The notes under the pieces: model-generated
Seen by the model: the letters and a program-made list of their open reading frames with translations, nothing else
Database searches by the model: none
What the model was told of the DNA's origin: nothing
Position numbers and translations under genes: made by a program
Part shown: in pieces, positions 24,022 through 25,203 of the stretch
Layout of the letters: the number at the start of each line of letters is the position of its first letter
How positions within the stretch are numbered: position 1 is the first letter of the stretch
Assembly: GCA_916720335.1 (NCBI GenBank)
Contig: CAKAQU010000008.1
Location: forward strand, 1 to 25,203
From: an uncultured Moraxella sp.
GTDB lineage: Bacteria; Pseudomonadota; Gammaproteobacteria; Pseudomonadales; Moraxellaceae
Length of the DNA: 25,203 bases
Direction of reading: 5' to 3'

Positions 24022-25203
24022 ATGTCCATTTTTACCTTCTTTGAAAATCGTTTAAATCCTTACCCAAAAATTAATCTACCCATTCCAAAAAATCAAGGAC
24101 TATTTGCTTTTTTATGGGCATGTAGTCAAGGAGCCAGAGGCTGGATTTTTTTAAGAGCATTATTATCCATTGCTTTAGGCGTTTTTGGCTCATTGTTATT
24201 TGCATGGGTTGGTGATGTTGTAGACTGGTTAACCACCTACACACCCGGGACACTAATGCAAGAAAAAGGTCAAACCATTGCATGTATTTTAGGATTGTGT
24301 GTTTTATCCATCTTTGGCGAATTTATCAGCAATTTAATTCAATTTCAAGTATTACAAGGTGTTTTACCAATGCGACTTCGTTGGTGGTTTCATAAGCACA
24401 TGCTTGGGCAGTCCATGCAGTTTTACCAAGATGAGTTCTCGGGTCGAGTTTCAGCAAAGGTAATGCAAACCGCCCTTGCTGTTCGTGATACCATGATGAC
24501 GATCACACAAATGGTAGCGTTTGTATTGGCTTATTTAATTACTAGTGGAGCTATTCTTTTAAAATTAGACTTTTGGTTATTTTTACCATTTTTAGCGTGG
24601 CTTTTATGTACAGTTGTGATTATGAAGTTTTTTTTGCCACGTTTAAAACGCTCTGCCAGCCGCCAAGCCAATGCTCGAGCTTTGATGACTGGGCGCATCA
24701 CCGATGCTTATGCCAATATTGGAGCTGTAAAACTGTTTAGTCATTCTAGCAGAGAACTTGCCTACGCTAAATCTGCCATGAATGAATTTATGGATACTGT
24801 CCATGACCAGATGCGCTGGGTGTCCATTTTGGGAACAACAACAGAATTTATGTCTTTGGTGATGATTGTTGGTAGCACTGCCATTGGTGTTTATTTATGG
24901 CTTATTGGAAAAACTACAGTTGGCGCAATTGCCGTTGCCAGTGGGATTGCCTTACGCTTAAAAGGTATGATTCAGTGGATTATGTGGGAGATGGCAGGAT
25001 TATTTGAGCATATCGGCACCGTTCAAGATGGTATGAAAACCTTAACCACGCCCCATGCGATTACTGATAAAGAAAACGCTTCAGAACTGCTGGTCAATCA
25101 AGGAGAAATTTGCTTTGATGATGTGGCGTTTAATTATGGTCGAGGTAATGATAAAATTCTGCTTTTTAATCACTTTAATTTAACCGTCAAAGCAGGCGAG
25201 AAA
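24022..25203 (+). CDS. ABCB-type ABC exporter, 3' end outside the window
   Basis: The reading frame is open from the ATG at 24022 to the window end (394 codons). The encoded part has an N-terminal extension, then a transmembrane domain with about six helices (LRALLSIALGVFGSLLFAWV, TIACILGLCVLSIFGEFI, MVAFVLAYLITSGAILL, FLPFLAWLLCTVVIM, FMSLVMIVGSTAIGVYLWL and following) and the coupling-region QFYQDEFSGRVSAKVMQ typical of half-size MsbA-like exporters. The ATPase domain begins at EICFDDVAFNYGR and is cut before Walker A. Base composition returns to the chromosomal norm. A TATAAT eight bases before the ATG would give an almost leaderless mRNA. Whether it exports LOS, lipid or drugs cannot be told; I do not call it msbA because the N-terminus is unusual. 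Confidence 0.88.
   Translation, partial: MSIFTFFENRLNPYPKINLPIPKNQGLFAFLWACSQGARGWIFLRALLSIALGVFGSLLFAWVGDVVDWLTTYTPGTLMQEKGQTIACILGLCVLSIFGEFISNLIQFQVLQGVLPMRLRWWFHKHMLGQSMQFYQDEFSGRVSAKVMQTALAVRDTMMTITQMVAFVLAYLITSGAILLKLDFWLFLPFLAWLLCTVVIMKFFLPRLKRSASRQANARALMTGRITDAYANIGAVKLFSHSSRELAYAKSAMNEFMDTVHDQMRWVSILGTTTEFMSLVMIVGSTAIGVYLWLIGKTTVGAIAVASGIALRLKGMIQWIMWEMAGLFEHIGTVQDGMKTLTTPHAITDKENASELLVNQGEICFDDVAFNYGRGNDKILLFNHFNLTVKAGEK

Noticed and set aside
24071..24283. Minus-strand 70-codon frame near the window end
   Set aside because: It is antisense to the transmembrane domain of the ABC exporter, which has clear family features.

Overview
The window looks like chromosome from an AT-rich gammaproteobacterium of the family Moraxellaceae (a Moraxella, Acinetobacter or Psychrobacter relative). 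The pointers are a Pseudomonas-type non-discriminating AspRS, a short lipoprotein of a kind I associate with Acinetobacter and Moraxella, the purMN/perM/hda neighbourhood, and a glycosyltransferase cluster immediately after aspS. The Acinetobacter lipooligosaccharide (LOS) outer-core locus also sits beside aspS. I see no rRNA, tRNA, CRISPR array or insertion sequence.

Layout. (1) 1-673: the start of a glycine-zipper protein gene broken by a 29-bp tandem duplication, followed by a repeat-rich intergenic stretch ending in a hairpin. (2) 674-4755, minus strand: an XRE helix-turn-helix domain fused to an AlaA-type aminotransferase; moeA; and a PpiC-type prolyl isomerase with a Cys/His-rich N-terminus, with an FNR/ANR-like box upstream. 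(3) 4896-6614, minus: purM-purN, steps 3 and 5 of purine synthesis. (4) 6797-9507, plus: PerM-family membrane protein, Hda and a DUF2057 periplasmic protein. (5) 9568-10612, minus: xthA and a small lipoprotein gene; then a plus-strand hotdog thioesterase. (6) 11311-15123, minus: short-chain dehydrogenase, SohB-type protease without its usual membrane anchor, and a CvrA-type K+/H+ antiporter. (7) 15353-25203, plus: aspS, an LpxL-like acyltransferase, seven glycosyltransferase-like genes and the beginning of an ABC exporter that runs off the window.

The last block is the accessory part. Genes overlap or sit close together, and base composition drops sharply from about 19.6 kb to 24.0 kb. Two GT25 genes are clear duplicates, one of them seems to have lost its C-terminus to a frameshift, and several A8/A9 tracts occur. 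With the acyltransferase and the exporter this looks like a variable LOS core assembly locus. I find no wholly new system; the best leads are the XRE-AlaA fusion, the duplication-disrupted glycine-zipper gene, the FNR-box/PpiC/MoeA unit and the GT25 expansion.
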